In this document: positions 1 through 6,507 of the stretch, one piece after another
How the letters are laid out: the number at the start of each line of letters is the position of its first letter
How positions within the stretch are numbered: position 1 is the first letter of the stretch
NCBI GenBank assembly: GCA_016302935.1
Contig: JAEDMO010000036.1
Location: 1 to 8,959 of the forward strand
Source of the DNA: Bacilli bacterium
Lineage (GTDB): Bacteria; Bacillota_I; Bacilli_A; RF39; UBA660
Direction of reading: 5' to 3'
DNA: 8,959 bases
Translations under genes and position numbers: made by a program
Notes under the pieces: model-generated
What the model was told of the DNA's origin: nothing
Seen by the model: only the letters and a program-made list of their open reading frames with translations
Databases searched by the model: none

Positions 1-55
1 AAATAAAAACTATTATTTAACCAGTGTAGAAAAGACTATACGAGAAATAAAATAA
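1..55 (+). CDS. 3' end of an upstream gene (partial, unidentified)
   Basis: Reading from base 2, the frame is open to a TAA at 53-55 and gives a 17-residue tail ending ...SVEKTIREIK. Its composition, charged and amphipathic with no low-complexity run, looks like the C-terminus of an ordinary protein, and the orientation matches all other genes here. The other two forward frames hit stops early. The fragment is too short to name a family. It could be chance, because 17 open codons are not rare in random sequence, although they are less likely at this AT content. Confidence 0.4.
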   Translation, partial: NKNYYLTSVEKTIREIK

Positions 56-91
56 TAATATTAAAATCATATTACTTAAATATAATATTAT

Positions 92-97
92 AGGTGA
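92..97 (+). promoter_or_regulatory. Ribosome binding site AGGTGA of the deacetylase gene
   Basis: AGGTGA lies 4 nt before the ATG at 102. The same hexamer precedes the acyltransferase gene (1180-1185) and the pilin-like gene (6497-6502), so it appears to be the preferred Shine-Dalgarno form in this genome. A TATAAT at 81-86 just upstream is too close to leave a leader containing this site, so no promoter for this gene is called. Confidence 0.7.
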
Positions 98-101
98 TAA
101 A

Positions 102-1121
102 ATGAAAAAGGCATCATCTATAATATTTTTATTTATAATTATATCTTTATTATTATTAATAATAAACAAAAATAATCAAAAACTAGTAGTAACTAAAAAT
201 AAAATAAATATAACTAACCAAGAAATATACTATCCTAAATTTGGTATAACAAAATTAGATAGTTATATAGAAAAATACATAAATGAAATATTAAAAAATA
301 ATACCGCTTCATCTTCCAAAGAATTATTTATAGACTACGATTATTTTAATACTAAAGAAAAGGTAAATATAAATTTTTATACATATACCTCCCATAATAA
401 CTTAGCTAGTCAAACAGTAACAACCATTAATTATGACCTAGTTAAAGGTAAAATTACCAAAGAAACATCCCTTTTAAAAACAGATTATAGTTACGATATT
501 GTAAATCAAAAAATAATTGATTCAAACACCAAGTTAGTAGCATTTACCTTTGATGATGGACCTTCCCATAATACTGCTAAAATAGTAGATATATTAAAAA
601 AATATAACGCTACTGCAACTTTTTTTGTATTGGGAAATAAAGTAGAAAAATATCATAAAACCATAAAATATTTAAACGATAATAATATGGAAATAGGTAA
701 TCATACCTATACTCATATTCTTCTAACCAAATTAAATGAAGAAAAAATACTAAAAGAAATAGAAGATACACAAAATGCCATTTATAACCAAATAGGAAAA
801 TATCCATATTTCTTTAGACCAAGTTATGGAACAGTTTCTAGAAAAATAAAAAAAACAAGTCCATTACCGCTTGTAATATGGTCATTAGATACATTAGATT
901 GGAAATACCATAATTCTAAAAAAATAACCAATAAAATTCTATCGAAAGTAAAAGATGGCGATATAATCTTAATGCACGATACATATACAGCTACAGTAAA
1001 TGCCGTAAGAGAAGTAATTCCTAAATTAAAAGAAATGGATTATGAAATAGTAAGTGTAAGCGAATTATTCTATTATAAAAATAAAGAGGCAAGATTAGGC
1101 TACTACTATGGTTCACTATAA
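102..1121 (+). CDS. Membrane-anchored polysaccharide (peptidoglycan) deacetylase, NodB/CE4 family
   Basis: 339 residues. Residues about 5-21 are a hydrophobic signal anchor without a lipobox cysteine, placing the enzyme outside the membrane. Residues about 35-130 resemble the DUF4163/DUF3298-type domain found before the catalytic domain in PdaC/PgdA-like proteins, with its typical INYDL...GK turn near 109-116. The NodB domain follows with all catalytic motifs: TFDDGPS (149-155; D151 the predicted base, D152 metal ligand), GNHTYTH (199-205; H201 and H205 metal ligands), FRPSYG (238-243), DTLDW (263-267) and LMHD (290-293; H292 the predicted acid). CE4 enzymes remove N-acetyl groups from GlcNAc or MurNAc, in Firmicutes usually on peptidoglycan, which gives lysozyme resistance. 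The exact sugar cannot be told from sequence. The start is set by AGGTGA 4 nt upstream. The 70-nt gap and a new promoter downstream suggest it is not part of the lipid operon. Confidence 0.93.
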   Translation: MKKASSIIFLFIIISLLLLIINKNNQKLVVTKNKINITNQEIYYPKFGITKLDSYIEKYINEILKNNTASSSKELFIDYDYFNTKEKVNINFYTYTSHNNLASQTVTTINYDLVKGKITKETSLLKTDYSYDIVNQKIIDSNTKLVAFTFDDGPSHNTAKIVDILKKYNATATFFVLGNKVEKYHKTIKYLNDNNMEIGNHTYTHILLTKLNEEKILKEIEDTQNAIYNQIGKYPYFFRPSYGTVSRKIKKTSPLPLVIWSLDTLDWKYHNSKKITNKILSKVKDGDIILMHDTYTATVNAVREVIPKLKEMDYEIVSVSELFYYKNKEARLGYYYGSL

Positions 1122-1132
1122 CATTTGAGTAC

Positions 1133-1161
1133 TTGAAAAAAAAATAATTTTATTATATAAT
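1133..1161 (+). promoter_or_regulatory. Sigma-70/SigA-type promoter of the lipid operon
   Basis: TTGAAA at 1133-1138 (consensus TTGACA, one mismatch) and a perfect TATAAT at 1156-1161 are separated by exactly 17 nt of A/T-rich spacer. Transcription would start near 1168, leaving a leader of about 24 nt that contains the AGGTGA at 1180-1185. It lies between the deacetylase stop (1121) and the acyltransferase start (1192), so it would drive the four-gene block 1192-6455. Confidence 0.8.
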
Positions 1162-1179
1162 GTTTACTATGTGAAAAAT

Positions 1180-1185
1180 AGGTGA
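1180..1185 (+). promoter_or_regulatory. Ribosome binding site AGGTGA of the first operon gene
   Basis: AGGTGA sits 6 nt before the ATG at 1192 and fixes that start. Its context (ATAGGTGATTA) is nearly the same as before the pilin-like gene. Confidence 0.7.
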
Positions 1186-1191
1186 TTAAAT

Positions 1192-1764
1192 ATGCCAAAT
1201 AAATTATACCGTTTTGTTAGATTTATAGGTGTGCCGATATTTAAACTGTTATATCGCCCAACCATTATCGGAAGTGAAAACATTCCATCCTCCAATAGGG
1301 TGGTCTTAGCAGGTAATCACACCCACAATTTCGACTGTGCCCTTTTAATATCGTCTACTAAAAGAACAATTCATTTTTTAGCCAAAGACGAATTACATCA
1401 TTCAAAATTAGGCTGGTTTTTTAAAAGTATGGCCACTATTCCAGTAAATAGACGTACTAAAGATAAAGAAGCCTTAAATAGTGCAATTGATGTTCTAAAC
1501 AAAGATTCTGTCATTGGAATTTTCCCAGAAGGTACATTCAGTAAAGATGGAAATCTGCTGCCATTTAAATTCGGAGCAGTAGTTATGGCCCAAAGAACAA
1601 ATTCAGCAATTGTCCCCTTTAGCATTACAGGAAAATATCGTTTATTTAAAAAAGGTATAACAATTACATTTTCTAAACCATACTTTGTAAAAGGTGATTT
1701 AGAAAAAGAAAATGAAATTTTGAGAGAAAAAGTAATAAAATTAATTAAAGATTGTGAGAAATAA
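1192..1764 (+). CDS. plsC: PlsC-like 1-acyl-glycerol-3-phosphate acyltransferase
   Basis: 190 residues, a usual length for minimal PlsC proteins. The family transfers an acyl group from acyl-ACP or acyl-CoA to the sn-2 position of lysophosphatidate at the inner membrane face, giving phosphatidate. Motif I is NHTHNFD (H43-x4-D48, the catalytic His-Asp pair). Motif III is FPEGTF (F111-P112-E113-G114-T115), which binds the phosphate. An IPV block near residue 82 matches motif II. The usual Arg after PEGT is replaced by Phe, a mild deviation from PEGTR. There is no clear long membrane span; the N-terminus (FVRFIGVPIFKLLY) is amphipathic. It is a paralogue of the C-terminal half of the fusion protein at 5265-6455, sharing the DLEKENEIL tail. 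It is the first gene of the operon, with the next gene beginning 1 nt after its stop. The natural substrate (LPA or another lysolipid) is not decided by sequence. Confidence 0.88.
   Translation: MPNKLYRFVRFIGVPIFKLLYRPTIIGSENIPSSNRVVLAGNHTHNFDCALLISSTKRTIHFLAKDELHHSKLGWFFKSMATIPVNRRTKDKEALNSAIDVLNKDSVIGIFPEGTFSKDGNLLPFKFGAVVMAQRTNSAIVPFSITGKYRLFKKGITITFSKPYFVKGDLEKENEILREKVIKLIKDCEK
1695..1718 (+). repeat. 24-nt exact repeat in the two PlsC coding regions, unit 1
   Basis: These 24 bases, encoding most of DLEKENEI near the end of the stand-alone acyltransferase, are the same as 6374-6397 in the fusion gene. The repeat marks the two PlsC domains as paralogues. It is A-rich, so some of the match may come from base composition. 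Confidence 0.65.
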
Positions 1765-1765
1765 T

Positions 1766-3511
1766 ATGAAAAAATTAGTATATAAAATTAAAAATATGGT
1801 AAAAAATATATTTAACAAAAAAACATCCAAAAGCCAAGATGACATTCCCACCCATTTAGAATATCCTAAAATTAGCATATATGAACTAATCGAAAGGACC
1901 GCTACAAAATACCCAGATAATTTGGCATATGAATATTTTGGCAACGTTGCAACATATAAAGAATTCATAAAAAAAATAAAAACAGTTTCTTCAGCCTTAA
2001 AAAAAATAGGTGTTGAAAAAAATGATCGTGTAACAATCTGTATGCCTAATACCCCTAGTGCGATTATCACCTTTTATGCTGTCAATATGATTGGGGCTAC
2101 TGCCAATATGATACATCCATTATCTTCTGAAAATGAAATACTAATGTACTTAAAAATGGCTAAAAGTAAATACCTATTAACCATCGATCTTGCCTATGAT
2201 AAAGTATGCAATATTATGGATAAAATTGATTTAAAAAAAGTTATAGTTAGTGCGCCAAACGACGAAATGACAAAAACTAAATCGGCACTGTACTGGTTTT
2301 TTACAGGAAGAAAACATAAAATCAAAAAAAATAAAAACACCATATTATTTAAAGAATTCTATCATTTAGGTAACCCCAATGAAAAAGATCTATTAAATCC
2401 CAACGCCTATAATGAAGAAGCAGTAATTTTATATAGTGGGGGAACTACCGGTGATCCTAAAGGAATTGTATTATCTAATCTAAATTTCAATGCTCTTGCA
2501 ATCGAGTGTGAAGTAATGTGTGCTACAGCCAAAGAAGGAGATTCTGTCTTATCGATAATGCCAATATTTCATGGCTTTGGACTAGGAATCTGCATACACA
2601 CAATCCTTTATATCGGTATGAAAGGAATATTAATTCCCAATTTTAATGCCAAAAAATTTGGTTCAATAATAAAAAAATATAAGCCTAACTTTATTGTTGG
2701 AGTACCAACCTTATTTGAAGCTCTATTAAAAAATAATAGGTTAAAGAAAAAAGACCTATCTTCGGTAAGATGTGTTATCTCTGGTGGTGATACCCTTTCT
2801 AAACCGTTAAAGGACAAAGTTGACACCTTTCTTAAAGAACATGGCTCTAACGCTACTGTAAGAGAAGGCTATGGACTAACCGAATGCGTAGGAGCTAGTT
2901 GCCTAACACCACATAATAAATATAAAGAAGAAAGCATCGGTATCCCATTACCAGATGTAACATATAAAATAGTCAAAATTGGAACTCACGATGAATTGCC
3001 AAGAAATATGGATGGAGAAATATGCATAAATGGTCCAACAGTTATGATGGGATATTTGGACTCTCCAAAAGAAACGGCCAAAGTATTAAGAAAACACGAA
3101 GATGGCAAAGTATGGTTACATACCGGTGATATTGGTTGCATGGACGAAGAAGGATTTGTTTATTTCAAACAAAGATTAAAAAGAATGATCGTCTCATCTG
3201 GATACAATATCTATCCTAGCTATATTGAAAAAATAATAGAGTCTCATCCTAGTGTTCAAACATCTACCGTTATTGGAATAGATCATCCATATAAAGTACA
3301 AGTGGCAAAAGCCTATATTGTTTTAAAAGAAGGAATTAAACCTTCCCACAGCATAAAAAAAAGTATCAAAGAACATTGTGAAAAAAATCTTGCAAAATAT
3401 ACACTGCCGTACGAATATGAATTTAGAACTGAATTACCTAAAACTAAAGTAGGTAAAATTTCTTATCTAGAATTAGAAAAAGAAATAAAAAAGAAAGAAG
3501 AGATTAGATGA
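1766..3511 (+). CDS. AMP-forming fatty acyl-CoA/acyl-ACP ligase-like enzyme, copy 1
   Basis: 581 residues from the ATG at 1766; a GTG at 1754 would add four residues but overlaps the upstream gene by 11 nt and has no better binding site. This is an ANL-superfamily enzyme that activates a carboxylic acid to acyl-AMP and then to a thioester. Motifs in order: P-loop YSGGTTGDPKG (223-233), MPIFHGFGLG substrate-side helix, YGLTE (369-373, adenine/Mg site), TGD (453-455, ribose-binding Asp455), the RLKRMIVSSGYNIYP hinge and second-half motif, and the C-terminal catalytic lysine K564 in VGKISY. All look intact. There is no membrane span. Fatty acid is the likeliest substrate given the PlsC neighbours, but the family also includes ligases for aryl and other acids. 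The stop overlaps the next start (ATGA), so translation is probably coupled. It is a tandem paralogue of the following gene. Confidence 0.88.
   Translation: MKKLVYKIKNMVKNIFNKKTSKSQDDIPTHLEYPKISIYELIERTATKYPDNLAYEYFGNVATYKEFIKKIKTVSSALKKIGVEKNDRVTICMPNTPSAIITFYAVNMIGATANMIHPLSSENEILMYLKMAKSKYLLTIDLAYDKVCNIMDKIDLKKVIVSAPNDEMTKTKSALYWFFTGRKHKIKKNKNTILFKEFYHLGNPNEKDLLNPNAYNEEAVILYSGGTTGDPKGIVLSNLNFNALAIECEVMCATAKEGDSVLSIMPIFHGFGLGICIHTILYIGMKGILIPNFNAKKFGSIIKKYKPNFIVGVPTLFEALLKNNRLKKKDLSSVRCVISGGDTLSKPLKDKVDTFLKEHGSNATVREGYGLTECVGASCLTPHNKYKEESIGIPLPDVTYKIVKIGTHDELPRNMDGEICINGPTVMMGYLDSPKETAKVLRKHEDGKVWLHTGDIGCMDEEGFVYFKQRLKRMIVSSGYNIYPSYIEKIIESHPSVQTSTVIGIDHPYKVQVAKAYIVLKEGIKPSHSIKKSIKEHCEKNLAKYTLPYEYEFRTELPKTKVGKISYLELEKEIKKKEEIR
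3161..3204 (+). repeat. 44-nt exact repeat, ligase copy 1 unit
   Basis: The 44 bases encoding the hinge block around FKQRLKRMIVSSG are the same, base for base, as 4900-4943 in the second ligase gene. Both flanking bases differ (T/C on the left, C/T on the right). Synonymous differences are common elsewhere in the two genes, so this stretch stands out. It is a paralogous repeat inside coding sequence, not a mobile element. Confidence 0.85.
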
Positions 3512-5262
3512 GTATCTTAGATAAAATTAAACTTGGCAGTACTAAAGTAAAAACCCCTTGGTATAAAATGTATAATAACATCCCAAAACACATTAATTAT
3601 CCTAAGGGTTCCTTATATGACATAATAAAAAATACCGCGGATAAATATCCAGAGTATACAGCATATTCATATTATAAAAAAAATAAAAGTTATGCATCTT
3701 TTATAAAAGAAATAGAAAACTGTGCTAAGGCTTTCAAAAGTATTGGAGTAAGCAAAGGAGATATAGTTACCATCTGCATGCCTAATACCCCAGAAGCAAT
3801 CATCAGTTTCTATGCCTTAAATAAAATAGGTGCAATATGTAATATGATTCATCCCTTATCATCTGAAAAAGAAATAGAATTTTATATTAATAATGCTAAA
3901 AGTAATATTATTATTGCTGTTGACCTAGTATTAAACAAAATAAATAGCATTATAAACAAAACTAATTTAACTACTATTATCTTAGTATCAGTATCAACAT
4001 CCATGGATGTTAAGATGAAAATAGCCTATTATCTAACCAAAGGAATAAAAGTAAAAAAAACTAAATGTAACTTTTCATATTTAACCTGGAATGAATTTTT
4101 AAATAAAAGTAGGTTATATAAAGGAAAAACTAAAACCCCAATTAGTGCTTATGACCCCGCCGTAATACTATATAGTGGGGGAACTACTGGCAATCCCAAA
4201 GGAATAATTTTATCTAATATGAATTTTAATTCATTAGTATTCCAAGATTTAGCCGTCTGCAAAAGATTATTACCAGGTACATCAATATTATCAGTAATGC
4301 CAATATTTCATGGTTTTGGTCTAGGATGTACCATCCACGCCGCCTATGCAGTTGGAGCTAGAACCATTCTGTTACCATCGTTCAAAGCCAAAACATTTGA
4401 TACCCTATTGCTTAAGTATCATCCAAACGTAATCGCTGGTGTTCCAACAATTTTTGAAGGACTATACAACAGTCCAAAGTTAAAAAACAAAGACCTATCT
4501 TTTCTAACCTGTTGCATTTGTGGTGGCGATACAATGTCACAAACACTAAAAGAACAAATCGATCAGTTTTTAAAAGACCATAACGCCAAAACAAAAGTAA
4601 GACCCGCATATGGTTTAACAGAATGTACCGCCGGTGTTTGTATGACCCCAGTAGATAGTGAAAGAAGAGGTAGCGTTGGAATTCCTTGCCCTGATACATA
4701 TATTAAAATTGTCGCCCCAAACACCCATACCGAGCTTCCTTATATGGGAGAAGGGGAAATCTGCGTAAGCGGACCTACGGTGATGATGGGATATCTAAAC
4801 GAACCAAAAGAAACCGCTCTAGCTCTAAGAAAACACGACGATGGTAGAATTTGGTTGCACACTGGTGATTTAGGCTATATGGACGAAGATGGCTTTGTCT
4901 ATTTCAAACAAAGATTAAAAAGAATGATCGTCTCATCTGGATATAATATTTATCCCAGTCATATTGAAAACATCATAAACACTCATCCCGATGTCTTAAC
5001 ATCGACCGTCATAGGCATAGATCATCCATACAAAGTACAAGTAGCAAAAGCCTACATCATTTTAAAAAAAGGAATAGAACCGAGTATAAGTGTTAAAAGA
5101 AGTATCAAAGAACATTGCGAAAAAAATATTGCTTCATATTCGTTACCTTATGAATATGAATTTAGAAAAACCTTACCCACGACACTAGTAGGTAAAGTTG
5201 CTTATAGAAAACTTCTAGAAGAAGAACAAGAAAAAAATAATAGCAAAAATAATGAGGTGTAA
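3508..5262 (+). CDS. AMP-forming fatty acyl-CoA/acyl-ACP ligase-like enzyme, copy 2
   Basis: 584 residues, co-linear with copy 1 over the full length. The ANL motifs are complete: YSGGTTGNPKG (222-232), YGLTE (368-372), TGD (452-454), the same RLKRMIVSSGYNIYP hinge block, and catalytic K563 in VGKVAY. The last third (from about residue 440) is nearly the same as copy 1, while the first 220 residues and the region just before the P-loop are more divergent, so the two may prefer different acids or carriers. The start ATG overlaps the stop of copy 1 by 4 nt and has only a weak purine-rich site (GAAGAG) before it, consistent with translational coupling. Fatty acid activation is inferred from the PlsC and phospholipid genes on both sides. 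No acyl carrier protein is encoded in the window. Confidence 0.88.
   Translation: MSILDKIKLGSTKVKTPWYKMYNNIPKHINYPKGSLYDIIKNTADKYPEYTAYSYYKKNKSYASFIKEIENCAKAFKSIGVSKGDIVTICMPNTPEAIISFYALNKIGAICNMIHPLSSEKEIEFYINNAKSNIIIAVDLVLNKINSIINKTNLTTIILVSVSTSMDVKMKIAYYLTKGIKVKKTKCNFSYLTWNEFLNKSRLYKGKTKTPISAYDPAVILYSGGTTGNPKGIILSNMNFNSLVFQDLAVCKRLLPGTSILSVMPIFHGFGLGCTIHAAYAVGARTILLPSFKAKTFDTLLLKYHPNVIAGVPTIFEGLYNSPKLKNKDLSFLTCCICGGDTMSQTLKEQIDQFLKDHNAKTKVRPAYGLTECTAGVCMTPVDSERRGSVGIPCPDTYIKIVAPNTHTELPYMGEGEICVSGPTVMMGYLNEPKETALALRKHDDGRIWLHTGDLGYMDEDGFVYFKQRLKRMIVSSGYNIYPSHIENIINTHPDVLTSTVIGIDHPYKVQVAKAYIILKKGIEPSISVKRSIKEHCEKNIASYSLPYEYEFRKTLPTTLVGKVAYRKLLEEEQEKNNSKNNEV
4900..4943 (+). repeat. 44-nt exact repeat, ligase copy 2 unit
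   Basis: This is the partner of 3161-3204, in the same orientation and 1739 nt away, at the equivalent place in the second ligase gene. Confidence 0.85.
5254..5259 (+). promoter_or_regulatory. Ribosome binding site GAGGTG of the fusion gene
   Basis: A GAGGTG run ends 5 nt before the ATG at 5265 and lies within the last codons of the second ligase gene. It supports the ATG at 5265 as the start and an independent ribosome entry in addition to any coupling. Confidence 0.6.
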
Positions 5263-5264
5263 TT

Positions 5265-6455
5265 ATGAAGTTATGTGAGTATTATAAAGAAGAATTTAAA
5301 ACAAATTATAGTAAACTAAAAAATAAAGAAACAAGAAATAGTCAAATTCCCAATATTTTGACATTATCTAGGTTATTATCCCCAATAATAATAATACCCC
5401 TAGTCATATCAGGAAATCTAAAAATTGCCCTAATATTTATCATTTTATTTGCTCTAACTGATTTATTAGACGGCTACATTGCAAGAAAATATAATTATGT
5501 AACTAACCTAGGTATAGAAATAGATCCTATCTGTGACAAAGTATTTTTATCAAGCCTACTTATACCACTAATACTAGTAAAAAATCAATTGATAATACCA
5601 GTAATTTTTGAAGCATTAATCAGCATAACGGGCATTATTAATAAAAGAAAACACTATAATACTAAAGTAAATATTTTTGGTAAAATTAAAACGACTTTTA
5701 TCTATATACTAATTAGTTATTCGTACTTAAGTCTATTTACTAAAATAAATAGAATTTTATTTAACGTTCTATTTTATATAACAATATCTTTGCAATTCAT
5801 AACCTTTATTTCATATTTAAAAAGATATATTAACAAAGAAGAAAATAAAAATTATATCAAAGAAGAAACCGAAGTTGGCTATCGTGTATTTAAATTTTTT
5901 CTAATGCCTTTATTTAAATTAATATATAATCCAAAAATTAAAGGAGAAGAAAACATTCCCAAAACAGGACCTATCGTAATTTGTTGTAATCACAAACATG
6001 TATATGACCAATTGTTAGCAATAATGGGAACAAAAAGAGTAGTTCACTATATGGCCAAAAAAGAATACTTTGATTCAAAATTTGCTTGGTTTTTTAGAAT
6101 AACTGGTTGCATATCAGTAGATAGACAAGTTAAACATAATGGTTCCTTAGAAAAAGCCATAACTATATTAAAACATAACGGAGCAGTAGGAATTTTTCCA
6201 GAAGGTACAAGAAATAAAACAGATGCCATTTTATTACCACTAAAAATGGGAGCAGTAAAAATGGCCGCTGAAACCGATGCCTATATCGTGCCCATTGGAT
6301 TATCTGGAGATTATGTTAAAAGAAGTAAAAATTTAAACGCCGTAATTGGCAAGCCATTCAAAGTAAATAAAGATGATTTAGAAAAAGAAAATGAAATCCT
6401 TGCTAAAAAAATAATCTCCTTGATGGAAGAAAGTAAAACAATTAGAAAAAAATAA
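5265..6455 (+). CDS. Fusion: CDP-alcohol phosphatidyltransferase (PgsA-like) + PlsC-like acyltransferase
   Basis: 396 residues, two enzymes in one chain. Residues about 27-190 are a CDP-alcohol phosphatidyltransferase: it opens IPNILTLSRLLSP, as PgsA proteins do, and contains the full family signature (D66, D69, G70, A73, R74, G83, D87, D91, with canonical spacing). It has several membrane segments (about 38-63, 93-120, 129-147, 155-180). Such enzymes swap CMP of CDP-diacylglycerol for an alcohol; glycerol-3-phosphate is the best guess. Residues about 205-390 are a PlsC domain with NHKHVYD (H243-x4-D248) and FPEGTR (P312-E313-G314-T315-R316), both intact. A charged linker (about 185-205) joins them. 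The frame is open throughout, so this is a true fusion and not two adjacent genes. It starts 2 nt after the second ligase and is the last gene of the operon. The head-group alcohol is uncertain. Confidence 0.9.
   Translation: MKLCEYYKEEFKTNYSKLKNKETRNSQIPNILTLSRLLSPIIIIPLVISGNLKIALIFIILFALTDLLDGYIARKYNYVTNLGIEIDPICDKVFLSSLLIPLILVKNQLIIPVIFEALISITGIINKRKHYNTKVNIFGKIKTTFIYILISYSYLSLFTKINRILFNVLFYITISLQFITFISYLKRYINKEENKNYIKEETEVGYRVFKFFLMPLFKLIYNPKIKGEENIPKTGPIVICCNHKHVYDQLLAIMGTKRVVHYMAKKEYFDSKFAWFFRITGCISVDRQVKHNGSLEKAITILKHNGAVGIFPEGTRNKTDAILLPLKMGAVKMAAETDAYIVPIGLSGDYVKRSKNLNAVIGKPFKVNKDDLEKENEILAKKIISLMEESKTIRKK
6374..6397 (+). repeat. 24-nt exact repeat in the two PlsC coding regions, unit 2
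   Basis: This is the partner of 1695-1718, in the same orientation and at the equivalent position of the second PlsC domain. Confidence 0.65.
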
Positions 6456-6483
6456 TTGTTTTTTTTTGATAATATGTTACAAT
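6456..6483 (+). promoter_or_regulatory. Probable extended -10 promoter of the pilin-like gene
   Basis: TTGTTT (6456-6461) and TACAAT (6478-6483) are 16 nt apart, and a TG at 6475-6476 makes an extended -10 element (TGnTACAAT). The start of transcription would be near 6490, just before the AGGTGA at 6497. An overlapping TATAAT at 6483-6488 has no -35 box at a good distance. The -35 box is weak, and read-through from the lipid operon is possible because no strong terminator separates them. Confidence 0.5.
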
Positions 6484-6496
6484 ATAATTATAAGAT

Positions 6497-6502
6497 AGGT
6501 GA
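6497..6502 (+). promoter_or_regulatory. Ribosome binding site AGGTGA that decides the pilin-like start
   Basis: AGGTGA lies 5 nt before the ATG at 6508. A GTG at 6499 is in frame but falls inside this site and would only add three residues, so 6508 is the real start. That start gives a canonical short, Lys-rich prepilin leader. Confidence 0.8.
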
Positions 6503-6507
6503 TTATT

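Noticed and set aside
81..86. TATAAT upstream of the deacetylase gene as a -10 box
   Set aside because: Transcription would start inside the ribosome binding site at 92-97, and no -35 box is seen at a suitable distance. The gene may be transcribed from further upstream.
1101..1122. 14-base match (CTATGGTTCACTAT) between the deacetylase end and the pilin-like gene near 8593
   Set aside because: It is short, encodes a YGSL peptide in both by frame, and has no flanking similarity, so it is most likely coincidence.
1122..1150. Imperfect palindrome around AGTACT after the deacetylase gene, followed by an A-run
   Set aside because: The stem is very short, there is no T-run after it, and the A-run is the spacer of the operon promoter, so it is not a supported terminator or operator.
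1754..1765. GTG at 1754 as the start of the first ligase
   Set aside because: It would overlap the upstream gene by 11 nt and add only four residues, with no better binding site. The ATG at 1766 fits a tight operon, though the choice is not certain.
1741..2070. 109-codon hydrophobic open frame on the minus strand over the start of the first ligase
   Set aside because: It lies antisense to well-supported coding sequence. Hydrophobic translations are expected opposite Lys-rich genes, and no binding site or promoter was seen for it.
6446..6467. A-run (6446-6452) followed by a T-run (6459-6467) after the lipid operon, a possible terminator hairpin
   Set aside because: The stem would be only A-U pairs around a 6-nt loop, with no G-C pair. 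It is more simply explained by base composition, and the T-run overlaps the promoter spacer of the next gene.
6499..6507. GTG at 6499 as the start of the pilin-like gene
   Set aside because: It lies inside the Shine-Dalgarno. The ATG at 6508 gives the expected MKKKNG prepilin leader.
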